Assembly: GCF_028290025.1 (NCBI RefSeq)
Contig: NZ_JAQGKQ010000099.1
Span: forward strand, 1 to 54,452
DNA: 54,452 nucleotides
Origin: Cypionkella sp.
GTDB lineage: Bacteria > Pseudomonadota > Alphaproteobacteria > Rhodobacterales > Rhodobacteraceae
Reading direction: 5' to 3'
Positions 10,414-19,367 of the stretch are shown one piece after another; position 1 is the first letter of the stretch, and every line of letters starts with the position of its first letter. Below the pieces are notes generated by a model that saw nothing but the letters and a program-made list of their open reading frames with translations, did no database searches and was not told the DNA's origin. Position numbers and translations under genes: made by a program.

Positions 10414-11286
10414 ATGCCCACTTATACCGCTTTGACCACCCTGATGGGCGAAGACGCCGCCAATGCTTTGGCCGAGGCCATCGAGAAAATGGAGCCTGAA
10501 CCCACGGGTGTGGGCGTGTTTGAGATCGAGGACGACTCGGGGCTGTGGGAGGTTGGCGCGTATTTCCTAGAGGCTCCGTCGGAGGCCGTGTTGGAACTGC
10601 TGGCGATGGCGTTCAACGCGAAGCCGTTCGCTTTGTCAGAACTGCCCGAGATTGACTGGGTGGCAAAAGTGCGCCGCGAGCTTTCCCCCGTCGTCGCTGG
10701 CCGGTTCTTTGTCTATGGCAGCCACGACGCTGATAAAGTGCCCGACGACAAGATCGCGCTCCAAATTGAAGCGACGGTGGCGTTTGGCACTGGCCATCAC
10801 GGCACCACTCTGGGCTGCTTGCGGGCGTTTGATCGGCTGTATGGTGAGGGCTTCCGGCCATCAAAGGTCGCGGATATTGGCTGTGGCACCGCAGTTCTGG
10901 CGCTTGCCGCCGCTGCCGTGCTACCCGATGCGCTGATTATTGCATCGGATATTGACGAGGTCGCGGTGGCGGTGGCCGAAGCGAACGTCGCGATCAACAA
11001 CATGCAGGGCCTGATTGAGACGATGGAGGCGGCGGGCTTCGCACATCCGCGTCTGGCCGAGGCAGCACCCTATGATCTTGTGTTCGCCAATATCCTGAAA
11101 GGCCCGCTGGTCGAACTCGCGCCCGATATGGCCAAACATCTGGCGCAAAACGGGCTTATTATTCTGTCAGGTTTGCTGGTGGTGCAGGCCGATTCGATCA
11201 CGGCGGCTTATGTAGCCAACGGTTTCAGCCCGGAAGCCCGCGAGGATTTGGGCGAATGGTCGTGCTTGGTGATGCGCCGAAACTAA
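10414..11286 (+). CDS. prmA: Ribosomal protein L11 methyltransferase
   Basis: Trimethylates ribosomal protein L11 with S-adenosylmethionine. 290 residues from ATG 10414 (MPTYTALTTL); a TTG four codons upstream is possible. The SAM-binding motif I VADIGCGTAVLALAAA is at about residues 152-167. TVAFGTGHHGTTLGCLRAF precedes it, and the catalytic-type motif VFANILKGPLVELAP follows, all characteristic of PrmA. 27 bases separate it from priA, so probably one transcript. Confidence 0.92.
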   Translation: MPTYTALTTLMGEDAANALAEAIEKMEPEPTGVGVFEIEDDSGLWEVGAYFLEAPSEAVLELLAMAFNAKPFALSELPEIDWVAKVRRELSPVVAGRFFVYGSHDADKVPDDKIALQIEATVAFGTGHHGTTLGCLRAFDRLYGEGFRPSKVADIGCGTAVLALAAAAVLPDALIIASDIDEVAVAVAEANVAINNMQGLIETMEAAGFAHPRLAEAAPYDLVFANILKGPLVELAPDMAKHLAQNGLIILSGLLVVQADSITAAYVANGFSPEAREDLGEWSCLVMRRN

Positions 11287-11405
11287 GACGGTTTGGCGCA
11301 GATTAGCGGCAAAATGACGGCAGCTTTTGCGATCTGCCCAAGTTTTGCCATAATCTGCAGCTAGCCTGAATGCAGGCGGGGGCCAGAGAATGTGGAGATA
11401 TTCGG

Positions 11406-11756
11406 ATGGCCGACCCGAATCTTGTAGATTTTTACAGCAATGTTGCGCGCTTTGAAAAGAAGCGTGCCCAGGGCTATGGCTTTGATGCAGCCGGAACGCT
11501 CGGGCGTTCGCATTTCAATCAAATACACCGCAAGCGCCGCTCGTATCTTATGCCGATTGCATTCATGCTGTGCGCAGGCTTCGGGCTGAAGGCAATGATT
11601 TACCACTCAGTTGGCGCAAAATCTTATGATCACCGGGTGCAGGCTTTGCAGGTTGGCGAAGGCTTTGACCGTCTCGGTGGATGGCTGATGCAGGCTGACC
11701 CGGTCACGGTGTTTGTGGCGGGCAAAATTAAAGCCGGTGTCGCGGCGTTTCAGTGA
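11406..11756 (+). CDS. Conserved hypothetical single-pass membrane protein
   Basis: 116 residues from ATG 11406 (MADPNLVDFY); an upstream frame extension to 11370 looks non-coding. The N-terminal half is polar and basic (IHRKRRSYL), followed by one membrane segment near residues 50-68 (LMPIAFMLCAGFGLKAMIY). The short soluble tail includes DRLGGWLMQADPVT. This suggests cytoplasmic N-terminus and outside C-terminus. I do not recognise a named family; the intact frame, start and downstream hairpin argue for a real gene. Confidence 0.65.
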   Translation: MADPNLVDFYSNVARFEKKRAQGYGFDAAGTLGRSHFNQIHRKRRSYLMPIAFMLCAGFGLKAMIYHSVGAKSYDHRVQALQVGEGFDRLGGWLMQADPVTVFVAGKIKAGVAAFQ

Positions 11757-11802
11757 ATTTGGCAAGTACGTCCGGCAATCAAATTTTGACAGAACGAAAA
11801 AC

Positions 11803-11840
11803 GCAGGCGGGCCACGGCGGCCTTGCCTGCGTTTATTTTG
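11803..11840 (+). terminator. Intrinsic terminator after the hypothetical membrane protein
   Basis: Stem AAACGCAGGC ... GCCTGCGTTT with an inner GGCC-rich loop, followed by TTTATTTTG. It is 50 bases after the stop at 11756. Confidence 0.75.
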
Positions 11841-11864
11841 TTTCGGTGCGAGCGCACAAACGCA

Positions 11865-11899
11865 AAGGGCCGATGCCTTGCGGCACCGACCCTTTTTTT
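11865..11899 (+). terminator. Second hairpin with T-run
   Basis: AAAGGGCCGATGCC pairs with GGCACCGACCC with two mismatches, followed by seven T (11893-11899). With the preceding hairpin it forms a tandem terminator between the hypothetical gene and the oppositely oriented DUF1127 gene; it may work in both directions. Confidence 0.65.
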
Positions 11900-11962
11900 C
11901 ATCCGATCAGATCAGTCGGTCTCCGTATGAATTGATCTAAATTAAGATCAATGCAAAAGGAG

Positions 11963-12166
11963 TTAACGACCAATCAATTCCACATCACCACGGCACAGAC
12001 CGATATCATCAAGTTCACGGTCAGTCAGTTTGCCCAGAGCGTGGCGCGTAATACGCGCATCGTTCCAAGCAGCGAAGCTGTTCACGAACGTCGAAACGAA
12101 CTGAACAGAACGGAAAATCGAGATGGCGCCAAGTGGCGCCGCGCGGGACGACTCATAGGCGGCCAT
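11963..12166 (-). CDS. DUF1127 domain small protein (second copy)
   Basis: 67 residues from ATG 12164-12166, preceded by AAGGAA on the minus strand. The C-terminal half contains RHALGKLTDRELDDIGLCRG, the DUF1127 signature. The N-terminal AAYESSRAAPLGAISIFR is typical of the longer Rhodobacterales form. Unlike the copy at 2290 it has an extended N-terminus. A perfect palindrome (ATTGATCT/AGATCAAT, 11931-11952) lies just beyond its stop. Confidence 0.85.
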   Translation of the reverse strand: MAAYESSRAAPLGAISIFRSVQFVSTFVNSFAAWNDARITRHALGKLTDRELDDIGLCRGDVELIGR

Positions 12167-12438
12167 AGCGGTATTCCTTTTCAAAACTTTGTTTCCGGTC
12201 AGCACCTTGCTCCCGGTGACGCCTATCTATCTATGCTGCGAATGCGAAGCAATGGGGCCGCAAGCATGTCTGCATTGCGCCTATTGCATAGCCGGGCTCG
12301 CTTGATTTTGCGTTAATTAATAGGCGTTTTGAAAACGACGACCAAATCCGTCGCTTTTCGTATGCGTATAGTCGTTTTGCTGCGACTGCAAAGTGTTTTC
12401 TTCGCGGCGATGGGAAGCCGATTTGGCGCTTGGCGGAT

Positions 12439-12453
12439 GTTCACTTTTCGTGC
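12439..12453 (+). promoter_or_regulatory. Possible LexA (SOS) box upstream of ruvC
   Basis: GTTC-N7-GTGC, one base from the alphaproteobacterial LexA consensus GTTC-N7-GTTC, 53 bases before the ruvC ATG. The site is what is seen; SOS control of ruvCAB here is inference. The rest of the 340-base gap between the DUF1127 gene and ruvC holds a small palindrome (CGTTTTGAAAACG near 12324) and nothing else recognised. Confidence 0.35.
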
Positions 12454-12506
12454 TAATTCTGACGAAAGCAGAAAAAATCTGCGAATACAGGAATAAAGGG
12501 GCGGGA

Positions 12507-13025
12507 ATGCGGGTTTTGGGAATCGATCCCGGTTTGAGCAACCTTGGCTGGGGGGTGATTGATGTGGTGGGATCGAAGCTCAGCCATGTCGCCAACGGCA
12601 TTTGCCATTCGGCCCCCGGCCAGGAAATTGGCGATCTGGCGCTGCGGCTGTTCTCGTTGCATAGCCAACTGACCGAAGTTTTGCGGCAATACCTGCCGGA
12701 TGCTGCGGCGGTGGAGCATACCTTTGTCAACAAGGACGCAGTAGCGACGCTAAAGCTGGGCCAAGCGCGCGGCATTGCCCTGCTGGTGCCTGCGCAGTTT
12801 GGTTTGACGGTCGGCGAATATGCCCCGAATGCGGTGAAGAAGACGGTCGTCGGCGTGGGCCATGCCGATAAGGGGCAGGTTGACCATATGGTGCGGGTGC
12901 AGCTGCCCGGCATCAAGATTGCGGGGCCGGATGCGGCAGATGCGCTGGCGATCGCGATCTGCCACGCGCATCATCTGCAAAGCGCGGGTCGCTTGCAGGC
13001 GGCGATGAAAAGGGCGGTTGGATGA
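12507..13025 (+). CDS. ruvC: Holliday junction endonuclease RuvC
   Basis: Nicks four-way junctions symmetrically with the RuvAB motor. 172 residues from ATG 12507. The RNase-H-like fold shows the four acidic catalytic residues: Asp7 (RVLGIDPGL), Glu70 (AAVEHTFVN), Asp142 and Asp145 (GPDAADALA). NPNAVK-like [17 protein letters not shown] is also typical. The stop overlaps ruvA by four bases, giving a coupled ruvC-ruvA-ruvB operon. Confidence 0.96.
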   Translation: MRVLGIDPGLSNLGWGVIDVVGSKLSHVANGICHSAPGQEIGDLALRLFSLHSQLTEVLRQYLPDAAAVEHTFVNKDAVATLKLGQARGIALLVPAQFGLTVGEYAPNAVKKTVVGVGHADKGQVDHMVRVQLPGIKIAGPDAADALAIAICHAHHLQSAGRLQAAMKRAVG

Positions 13026-13702
13026 TCGGTAAACTTTCGGGTCGGCTTGATTGGCGTGGGTCGGACCAAGTGCTGATCGACGTGCGCGGGGTTGGCTATA
13101 TAGTGCATGTCAACGATCGCACCTTGGCCGCGATGCCTTCGGTGGGTGAGGCGGTGTCTTTATATACCGACCTGCTGGTGCGCGAGGATTTGCTGCAACT
13201 GTTCGGTTTTGCGACCCTGCTGGATAAGGAGTGGCACAAACTGCTGACCACGGTGCAGGGCGTTGGCGCGAAGGCTGCGATGGCGATCATGGGAACTTTG
13301 GGCGCTGATGGCGTGGCCCGCGCGCTGACTTTGGGCGATCAGCGGGCCATTCAGGCGGCTCCGGGGGTGGGGCCGAAACTGGCGCAGCGGATTATTCTGG
13401 AGTTGAAAGCCAAAGCGCCGAGCATCATGGCGATGGGGGCGAATTTGGCGGTCGCGGCTGAGGCGGACGATTCTGTGCTGGAACCGGTGACGCTGATGGC
13501 GCCGCGTAAAGTTGCAGTGCCTACGGTTGCGCAAAATCGCGCGGGTTTCTCGGCAGATGCATTGTCGGCGCTGGTCAACCTGGGCTACGCGCATGGCGAG
13601 GCGGCGCAGGCGATTTCGACCACCGTGCTGGATCAACCTGAGGCTGACACCGCGAGCCTGATCCGGGCGGCGTTGAAACTGCTGGCTCCGAAGGCGCGCT
13701 GA
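13022..13702 (+). CDS. ruvA: Holliday junction branch migration protein RuvA
   Basis: Binds the junction as a tetramer and positions RuvB rings. 226 residues: N-terminal OB fold ([13 protein letters not shown] ... [14 protein letters not shown]), the two helix-hairpin-helix motifs ([16 protein letters not shown] and [18 protein letters not shown]), then a flexible linker and a C-terminal three-helix domain ([20 protein letters not shown]) that contacts RuvB. It overlaps ruvC by four bases and ruvB by one. Confidence 0.96.
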   Translation: MIGKLSGRLDWRGSDQVLIDVRGVGYIVHVNDRTLAAMPSVGEAVSLYTDLLVREDLLQLFGFATLLDKEWHKLLTTVQGVGAKAAMAIMGTLGADGVARALTLGDQRAIQAAPGVGPKLAQRIILELKAKAPSIMAMGANLAVAAEADDSVLEPVTLMAPRKVAVPTVAQNRAGFSADALSALVNLGYAHGEAAQAISTTVLDQPEADTASLIRAALKLLAPKAR

Positions 13703-14727
13703 TGAAATCTGAACCCGATCTGCGCCCCGAAGCTTTGCCGGAAGACCTCGACCGGGCTTTGCGCCCGCAGGTGTTGGAGGATTTCGTTGGCCAGCAAGAG
13801 GCCCGCGCCAATCTGCGGGTGTTTATTGAGAGCGCGAAAATTCGCGGCGAGTCGATGGATCACACGCTATTTCACGGGCCCCCCGGTCTGGGCAAAACCA
13901 CGCTGGCGCAGATTATGGCGCGCGAGTTGGGGGTGGGGTTTCGGATGACATCTGGCCCGGTGCTGGCAAAACCGGGCGATCTGGCGGCGATCCTGACCAA
14001 TCTGGAACCGCGTGATGTGCTGTTTATCGACGAGATTCACCGGCTTTCCCCGATTGTGGAAGAAGTGTTGTATCCGGCGATGGAGGATTTCGCGCTCGAT
14101 CTGGTGATCGGAGAGGGGCCAGCGGCGCGCACGGTGCGGATTGATTTGCAGCCGTTCACGCTGGTGGGGGCTACGACTCGGCTGGGACTGCTGACGACGC
14201 CGCTGCGGGATCGGTTTGGGATTCCGATGCGGTTGCAGTTTTATACCGAAGATGAGCTGGATTTAATCGTGACGCGGGGGGCGCGATTGTTGGGCATTCC
14301 GTCTGACCCTGAAGGGACGCGAGAGATTGCGAAGCGGGCGCGGGGGACGCCTCGGATTGCGGGGCGGTTGCTCAGGCGGGTGGTGGATTTTGTGACGGTT
14401 GAGGGCGATGGGCGGCTGACGCGGGCGATTGCCGATCGGGCGCTTACGCGGTTGGGGGTGGATGAGATCGGCTTGGATGGCGCGGATCGGCGGTATCTGA
14501 TGCTGCTCGCCGAACACTATGGGGGCGGGCCTGTCGGGGTGGAGACGATTGCGGCGGCGTTGTCGGAGGCTCGGGATGCGGTGGAGGAGGTGATCGAGCC
14601 TTATCTGCTCCAGCAGGGATTGTTGCAGCGGACGCCGCGCGGGCGGATGTTGGCGGCTCGGGCTTGGCGGCATTTGGGGCTGGATGCGCCCCGTCTGCCC
14701 GGGCAGTCTGATTTGTTCGAGGGCTAG
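13702..14727 (+). CDS. ruvB: Holliday junction branch migration ATPase RuvB
   Basis: Hexameric AAA+ motor that drives branch migration. 341 residues. It opens with the typical [18 protein letters not shown]. Walker [10 protein letters not shown] (59-67), Walker B with DEIH (110-113), sensor region [19 protein letters not shown] and the winged-helix C-terminus with DNA-binding RTPRGR are all present. Start codon overlaps the ruvA stop (TGATG). Confidence 0.97.
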   Translation: MKSEPDLRPEALPEDLDRALRPQVLEDFVGQQEARANLRVFIESAKIRGESMDHTLFHGPPGLGKTTLAQIMARELGVGFRMTSGPVLAKPGDLAAILTNLEPRDVLFIDEIHRLSPIVEEVLYPAMEDFALDLVIGEGPAARTVRIDLQPFTLVGATTRLGLLTTPLRDRFGIPMRLQFYTEDELDLIVTRGARLLGIPSDPEGTREIAKRARGTPRIAGRLLRRVVDFVTVEGDGRLTRAIADRALTRLGVDEIGLDGADRRYLMLLAEHYGGGPVGVETIAAALSEARDAVEEVIEPYLLQQGLLQRTPRGRMLAARAWRHLGLDAPRLPGQSDLFEG

Positions 14728-14832
14728 TGTCCACGTGTGGCGCAGTTGTGGTTTATATGAAATCAATGCGTTAGACGGCGGTGATTCATGGATTGTTAAG
14801 GTTTGAGGTGTGGCGCTTGGGTATGCCTAAGA

Positions 14833-14920
14833 GCCTCCGGCGGGGATATTTGAGGCAATGCGAAATTGGTAGAAGTAGGCTCTTGGGTCATCCTCTCTGC
14901 TTGAATATCCCCGTCGGAGA
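14833..14920. repeat. Rhodobacterales intergenic motif in inverted pair
   Basis: GCCTCCGGCGGGGATATTT (14833-14851) faces a degenerate inverted copy AATATCCCCGTCGGAGA (14904-14920) 52 bases away. The same 19-mer occurs inverted at 35832-35850. It lies in the 277-base gap between ruvB and the next gene; nothing else is seen there. This string recurs in intergenic DNA of many Rhodobacterales; its role is unknown to me. Confidence 0.6.
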
Positions 14921-15004
14921 CGCAGCTTTCAGCCTGATCAGCCGTTCAGGATTGAGCACAAGCTGCAGCCGCGCTATCGGAGGGGCGTAAGATGGGAGGC
15001 CCGC

Positions 15005-15616
15005 ATGACGCCGGAACAGGTTCAGACGTTTTTCACTCGGTCGGACGGCAGCTATCTGTTTGCGCGCTGGGGACGGCCGATTGTGCCGGTGGTTTTTGGC
15101 GTCGAAGATGCAACTTTGCGGGTGGTTAAAGGGGCGATTGAGGCGGTTGTGACCTTGGCCAATCACAAGATGGCGGAGCATGACCCGGAGCTTGGCGCGA
15201 ACCTGATGGTTTTTTTCTTCCGTGATTGGGCAGAGTTACCGCAGGTTCCTAATCTTGAGCGGCTGGTGCCGGACCTTTTGCCGCTGTGCGAACGGCTCGA
15301 GAAGGCGTGCGCGAACCAGTATCGGTTTTTCCGGTTTGACCCCGATGGCGCGATAAGGGCGGCTTTTGTGTTTTTGCGGATGGACGCGCATCTTGAAGCG
15401 ATTGCGGCCGAGGATTTGGCTTTGGCGCAGGCGGCGCAGGTGATTTTGCTGTGGTCAGACCGCGCGTTTGCCGAGGTCTCGCCGTTGGCTTTGATTGATG
15501 GGACGGTGATCTTGCGGCCTGATGTGGCGGGGCTGATCCGGGCGGGCTATGCGCGGCATATGCCGGTTGTGGCGCGCGATGCTTCTCACGCGTTTCGGCT
15601 CGCGGCGCGGCTGTGA
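15005..15616 (+). CDS. Conserved hypothetical protein
   Basis: 203 residues opening MTPEQVQTFFTRSDGSYLFARWGRPIVPVVFG. It contains DATLRVVKGAIEAV, DPELGANLMVFFFRDW and FFRFDPDGAIRAAFVFLRMD. No membrane segment or signal peptide. I do not recognise a named domain; the block layout looks like a conserved Rhodobacterales protein. It overlaps the DUF2161 gene downstream by four bases (GTGA), so the two are coupled and may act together. Confidence 0.7.
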   Translation: MTPEQVQTFFTRSDGSYLFARWGRPIVPVVFGVEDATLRVVKGAIEAVVTLANHKMAEHDPELGANLMVFFFRDWAELPQVPNLERLVPDLLPLCERLEKACANQYRFFRFDPDGAIRAAFVFLRMDAHLEAIAAEDLALAQAAQVILLWSDRAFAEVSPLALIDGTVILRPDVAGLIRAGYARHMPVVARDASHAFRLAARL

Positions 15617-16293
15617 AAGAGGCCGATCTTTACCCTGATCTGAAGGCTTATCTTGAGCGCCAAGGTTATGTGGTGAAGGCCGAAATCGGCGCGTGTGATA
15701 TTCTGGCGCGGCGCGGAGACGAGCCTGCTGTCGTGGTGGAAATGAAGCTGTCGTTTAGCCTCGCTTTGGTGATGCAGGGTGTGGCGCGGCAGGCGTTGTT
15801 TGACGATGTGTATCTGGCGGTTCCGGTGACGGAAAAAGGCTGGAAGCTGCGTTATAAGGATATTGTGGCTTTGTGTCGGCGCTTGGGGCTGGGCTTGCTG
15901 GCCGTAAAACCGGGGCAGGTGGAGGCGCATTTGGACCCGGGGCCGTATTCTCCGCGCAAGAATACCCTGCGGGCGGGGCGGTTGCTGCGGGAGTTTGAGC
16001 GGCGGGTGGGCGATCCGAATTTGGGCGGCACCACCGGGATCAAGCGGGTGACGGCGTATCGGCAGGATGCTCTGCGGTGTTTGGCGGTGCTAGCGGGTGG
16101 CCCGATGAAAGCGTCTGAGGTGGCTAGGGCTGCGGGTGTTGGGCGGGCGGCCGCACTGATGCGGGCGGATCACTATGGCTGGTTTGAGCGGGTGGCGATT
16201 GGGATTTATGTTTTGACGCCGCAGGGTCGCGCGGCGATTGTGGCGGAAGCCGCCGAGATTTTACGGTTAGGGGGCGATCATGCACAGCTTTGA
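15613..16293 (+). CDS. DUF2161 protein, PD-(D/E)XK-type nuclease-like
   Basis: 226 residues from GTG 15613. The N-terminal half has the PD-(D/E)XK pattern: ADLYPDLKAYLERQGY, then CDILARRGDEPAVVVEMKLSF, where Asp and the E-x-K pair fit the metal site. The C-terminal half contains a helix-turn-helix-like segment (MKASEVARAAGVGRAAALM) followed by a winged segment, suggesting DNA contact. Substrate unknown. It is coupled to the preceding hypothetical gene and overlaps ybgC by 14 bases. Confidence 0.8.
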   Translation: MKEADLYPDLKAYLERQGYVVKAEIGACDILARRGDEPAVVVEMKLSFSLALVMQGVARQALFDDVYLAVPVTEKGWKLRYKDIVALCRRLGLGLLAVKPGQVEAHLDPGPYSPRKNTLRAGRLLREFERRVGDPNLGGTTGIKRVTAYRQDALRCLAVLAGGPMKASEVARAAGVGRAAALMRADHYGWFERVAIGIYVLTPQGRAAIVAEAAEILRLGGDHAQL

Positions 16294-16708
16294 TTTGCGG
16301 GTGTATTATGAGGATACCGACCTTGCTGGCATCGTCTATTACGCCAATTACCTGAAGTTCATCGAGCGCGGTCGCAGCGAATGGGTGCGCAGTCTGGGTG
16401 TCGATCAGACGCGGTTGAAAGCCGAGAAGGGATTGGTTTTTGCGGTGCGCCGGGTGGCGGCGGACTATCTGCGCCCGGCGCGGTTCGACGATGAGTTGCA
16501 AGTGGTGACGGAGTGTCTTGCCGTGACGGGCGCGCGGATTGAGTTGCGGCAGGAAGTTTTGCGCAGGTTAGATGAACTGGGGTCAGATCAGCTTGCGCAA
16601 GAGCGGCTATTCGTCGCTTTGGTTACACTTGTATGTCTAAGCGACACCGGGCTTGCATCGCGCATTCCACCGGAAATCCGCGCTAAGGTGTTGTCGGCGC
16701 GGGCTTAA
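16280..16708 (+). CDS. ybgC: Tol-Pal associated acyl-CoA thioesterase YbgC
   Basis: Hotdog-fold thioesterase, 142 residues. The signature YYEDTDLAGIVYYANYLKFI carries the catalytic Asp, followed by ERGRSEWVRSLG. YbgC usually heads the tol-pal operon, as here, and is linked to phospholipid and acyl-CoA metabolism at the envelope. The 154-base gap to tolQ may hold a tolQ promoter; none was identified with confidence. Confidence 0.92.
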   Translation: MHSFDLRVYYEDTDLAGIVYYANYLKFIERGRSEWVRSLGVDQTRLKAEKGLVFAVRRVAADYLRPARFDDELQVVTECLAVTGARIELRQEVLRRLDELGSDQLAQERLFVALVTLVCLSDTGLASRIPPEIRAKVLSARA

Positions 16709-16862
16709 ATCCGCGCGTCAAATTTGGGCGATCGCTCACGCGTTACCGCTTTCGGGGCGGTTTGTTGCTTTGATCGCGCCATTGTGTTGGCAATCGGGTT
16801 CAATTCTTGTTAGAAATAGCGCAATAGGCGGCCAAAGAGCCCCGATAACAAGAGCAGGCGTA

Positions 16863-17558
16863 ATGAACACTGAAGCCATCGGCGTGGCGCAAGAGATTGA
16901 TTTCTCTGTCTTGGCGCTATTTATTCGTGCCACTTTCACGGTTAAACTCGTGATGATCCTGTTGATGGCAATGTCCTTCTGGTCATGGTCGATCATCGTG
17001 CAAAAACACATCTTGTTCCGCAAATCGCGCGGCGAGGCGACGGTGTTTGACCGGGAGTTCTGGTCAGGTGAGCCGCTGGACGGTTTGTTTGAGAAGATCG
17101 GTGGCGATCCGCAGGGGCCGTCAGAGAAGATTTTCGCATCCGGTATGTTGGAGTGGCGACGCTCGCATAGGCAGGATGGCGGTTTGATCGCGGGCGCGCA
17201 GGCGCGGATTGATCGGGCGATGGACGTGGCGATTGCGCGCGAGTCTGAGGCGTTGAACAAAGGGTTGTCGTTCTTGGCGACGGTTGGGGCGACTGCTCCG
17301 TTCATCGGTTTGTTCGGCACGGTTTACGGGATTATGCACTCGTTTACCCAGATTGCGGCGACGAAGAACACCGACCTTGCCACGGTGGCCCCCGGTATTG
17401 CCGAGGCTTTGATGGCGACAGGTATCGGTCTGATCGCGGCTATTCCAGCGGTTATTTTTTATAACAAACTCAATGCAGATAGTGAGCATATCATCAGCGG
17501 CTATGAAGCCTTTGCCGATGAGTTTGCCACCATTCTGTCGCGCCAGTTGGACGCCTGA
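16863..17558 (+). CDS. tolQ: Tol-Pal system proton channel protein TolQ
   Basis: Inner membrane stator that uses the proton gradient with TolR to energise TolA. 231 residues from ATG 16863. Three membrane segments: about 18-42, 136-157 (FLATVGATAPFIGLFGTVYG, the TolQ/ExbB/MotA signature) and 178-200 (GIAEALMATGIGLIAAIPAV). The large cytoplasmic loop lies between segments 1 and 2. One base separates its stop from tolR. Confidence 0.96.
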   Translation: MNTEAIGVAQEIDFSVLALFIRATFTVKLVMILLMAMSFWSWSIIVQKHILFRKSRGEATVFDREFWSGEPLDGLFEKIGGDPQGPSEKIFASGMLEWRRSHRQDGGLIAGAQARIDRAMDVAIARESEALNKGLSFLATVGATAPFIGLFGTVYGIMHSFTQIAATKNTDLATVAPGIAEALMATGIGLIAAIPAVIFYNKLNADSEHIISGYEAFADEFATILSRQLDA

Positions 17559-17559
17559 T

Positions 17560-18027
17560 ATGGGCGCGGGGGTTGCAAAGAAATCCGGTGGCGGCGGGCG
17601 GCGGGGGCGTAGGCGTGGGACGTCGGCTGCGATGGCTGATATCAACATCACGCCTTTCGTGGACGTGATGCTGGTGCTGCTGATCATCTTCATGGTGACA
17701 GCGCCGATGCTGACGGTTGGGATTCCGCTCGAGTTGCCGAAGACGGCGGCGACAAGTTTGCCGACGGAACAAGAGGAGCCGTTGACGGTTTCCTTGACGG
17801 CGGAGGGTTTGGTGATGATCCAGACCTCGGAAGTGGCGGAGGCGGATTTGATCCCGAAGCTGAAGGCGATTGCGTCGCAGCGTGCCGATAACAAGATTTT
17901 CCTGCGGGCCGATGGGGCACTGCCTTACACCCGCGTGGCGGAGGTGATGGGGGCGCTGTCGGCGGGCGGGTTTAACAACATTGGTCTGGTTACCGATACC
18001 GGTGGGCCGAGCATGGACGGCAACTAG
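17560..18027 (+). CDS. tolR: Tol-Pal system protein TolR
   Basis: 155 residues from ATG 17560. A short basic Gly/Arg N-terminus (GGGGRRGRRRG) precedes ADINITPFVDVMLVLLIIFM, the membrane helix with the conserved proton-carrying Asp35. A periplasmic domain follows. It works with TolQ in the membrane. The reading frame upstream of this ATG lies within tolQ and is not coding. Confidence 0.95.
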   Translation: MGAGVAKKSGGGGRRGRRRGTSAAMADINITPFVDVMLVLLIIFMVTAPMLTVGIPLELPKTAATSLPTEQEEPLTVSLTAEGLVMIQTSEVAEADLIPKLKAIASQRADNKIFLRADGALPYTRVAEVMGALSAGGFNNIGLVTDTGGPSMDGN

Positions 18028-18033
18028 ACGGCG

Positions 18034-19272
18034 ATGGACAAGAGCCAGATCATATCCGGTATCGGCCATGCGATTGTGTTGACCTGGATTGTCCTCGGGG
18101 ACTGGCTGTTTGCGGCGCGCGAACTGCCGCCGCCGGATGCGGTGACGGTGTCGATGGTGTCGGAGTCCGATTTGAAGGCGATGCAGGATGCGGCGGCGAA
18201 GACTGAGAAGCCGCCAGCGGATAAGCCCGAGGTGAAGCCTGCGGCGAAACCCCCGGAGCCGCAGGTTGAAGCGCCTGCGCCGGTAGAGCCTGAAGTGGCT
18301 GTGGCGGAACCTGCTCCGGTAGAACCTGCTCCGGTAGAAACTGCGGCACCTGTGCAGCCCTCACCAGATATTCCGGTCGCTGCTGATCCGCAGCCCATCG
18401 AAGCGCCGCCTGTGGTGGCACCGATTGCCGAGGAAGAACAGCCGGTGCCGGTGCCTGTGATTACCGTGAAGCCAAAGCCCCGGCCTGCGACGCGGATCAC
18501 GGATACTCCGGTGGTGAGCCCAGAGAAAACTCCGGAAGTGGCGGATGTGGCGACGCCGGAAGTGACGGATGAGCCATCCGATCAGCCTGTGGTGGAGGAA
18601 GAAAAGCCCGCCGCAGCGCCGGAGGATAGTGCTACTGCAATCATTCCAGAGGCAGAGCCATCTGATCAGCCCGATCTCGCGCCAACCTCTAGCCGTCGTC
18701 CGCAAACCCGGCCGGATAAGCCGGCGGTGGAGACGCCTGTGGAAGACCCGCAAGTGGCGTTGGATGCGCAGGCTGAGAAGGATGCCAAGGCGGCTGAGGT
18801 GGCACAGGCGAAGGCCGATGCGAAGGCGGCTAAGGAAGCTAAGGCTGAGGCCGCTGCGCAAGAGGCGGCTGATCAAGCGGCGATTGACGCGGCTTTGGCG
18901 GATGCGGCGAGTGATGCTCCGGCGGAGGATGGCGGGCAGACCGATATTCCCGAAGGCCCACCAATGACGCGGGGCGAGATCGAAGGGCTGCACGTTGCGA
19001 TCAACAAATGTTGGAACGTGGGTGCGCTTTCTACCGAAGCCCTAAACACCACAATCACGGTCCGCGCCGAGATGCGCGAAGATGGCACGCCGTCAAGTAT
19101 CACAATGACGGGCTTTGAGGGCGGCTCGGAAGCTGCGGCGCAAAGTGCGTTTGCGGCGGCGAGATCGGCCGTTACCCGTTGCGCTAAAAAGTCCAAACTT
19201 GACCCGGCCAAATATGGCGAATGGAACGTGTTGAACATGACCTTTGATCCCAATGGGATGAGGATGAGATGA
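18034..19272 (+). CDS. tolA: Tol-Pal system protein TolA
   Basis: Periplasm-spanning link between TolQR and Pal/TolB. 412 residues: one N-terminal membrane helix (about 8-27, [20 protein letters not shown]), then a long Pro/Glu/Ala/Val-rich stretch (about 60-215) and an Ala/Lys/Glu helical region (about 250-290, [20 protein letters not shown]). The C-terminal globular domain is at about 315-412 ([14 protein letters not shown] ... [13 protein letters not shown]). The last bases overlap an in-frame reading of tolB, but the tolB start lies downstream. Low-complexity length varies widely between species. Confidence 0.92.
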   Translation: MDKSQIISGIGHAIVLTWIVLGDWLFAARELPPPDAVTVSMVSESDLKAMQDAAAKTEKPPADKPEVKPAAKPPEPQVEAPAPVEPEVAVAEPAPVEPAPVETAAPVQPSPDIPVAADPQPIEAPPVVAPIAEEEQPVPVPVITVKPKPRPATRITDTPVVSPEKTPEVADVATPEVTDEPSDQPVVEEEKPAAAPEDSATAIIPEAEPSDQPDLAPTSSRRPQTRPDKPAVETPVEDPQVALDAQAEKDAKAAEVAQAKADAKAAKEAKAEAAAQEAADQAAIDAALADAASDAPAEDGGQTDIPEGPPMTRGEIEGLHVAINKCWNVGALSTEALNTTITVRAEMREDGTPSSITMTGFEGGSEAAAQSAFAAARSAVTRCAKKSKLDPAKYGEWNVLNMTFDPNGMRMR

Positions 19273-19367
19273 GTTTGAAATCTTTCCCCTGCGCGGGCCA
19301 TTGTGATCCCTTAAAGTCGCAAGGCCAGAGCAGGCCATATAAGTCGCCCTTGAAAAACGAGGCCAAG

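Noticed and set aside
11931..11952. TTGATCT-AAATTA-AGATCAA as an FNR-type box
   Set aside because: Half-sites are spaced ten bases apart, not four; more likely a small hairpin near the DUF1127 stop.
17121..17894. 257-codon minus-strand frame over tolQ/tolR
   Set aside because: Shadow; TolQ and TolR motifs occupy the other strand.
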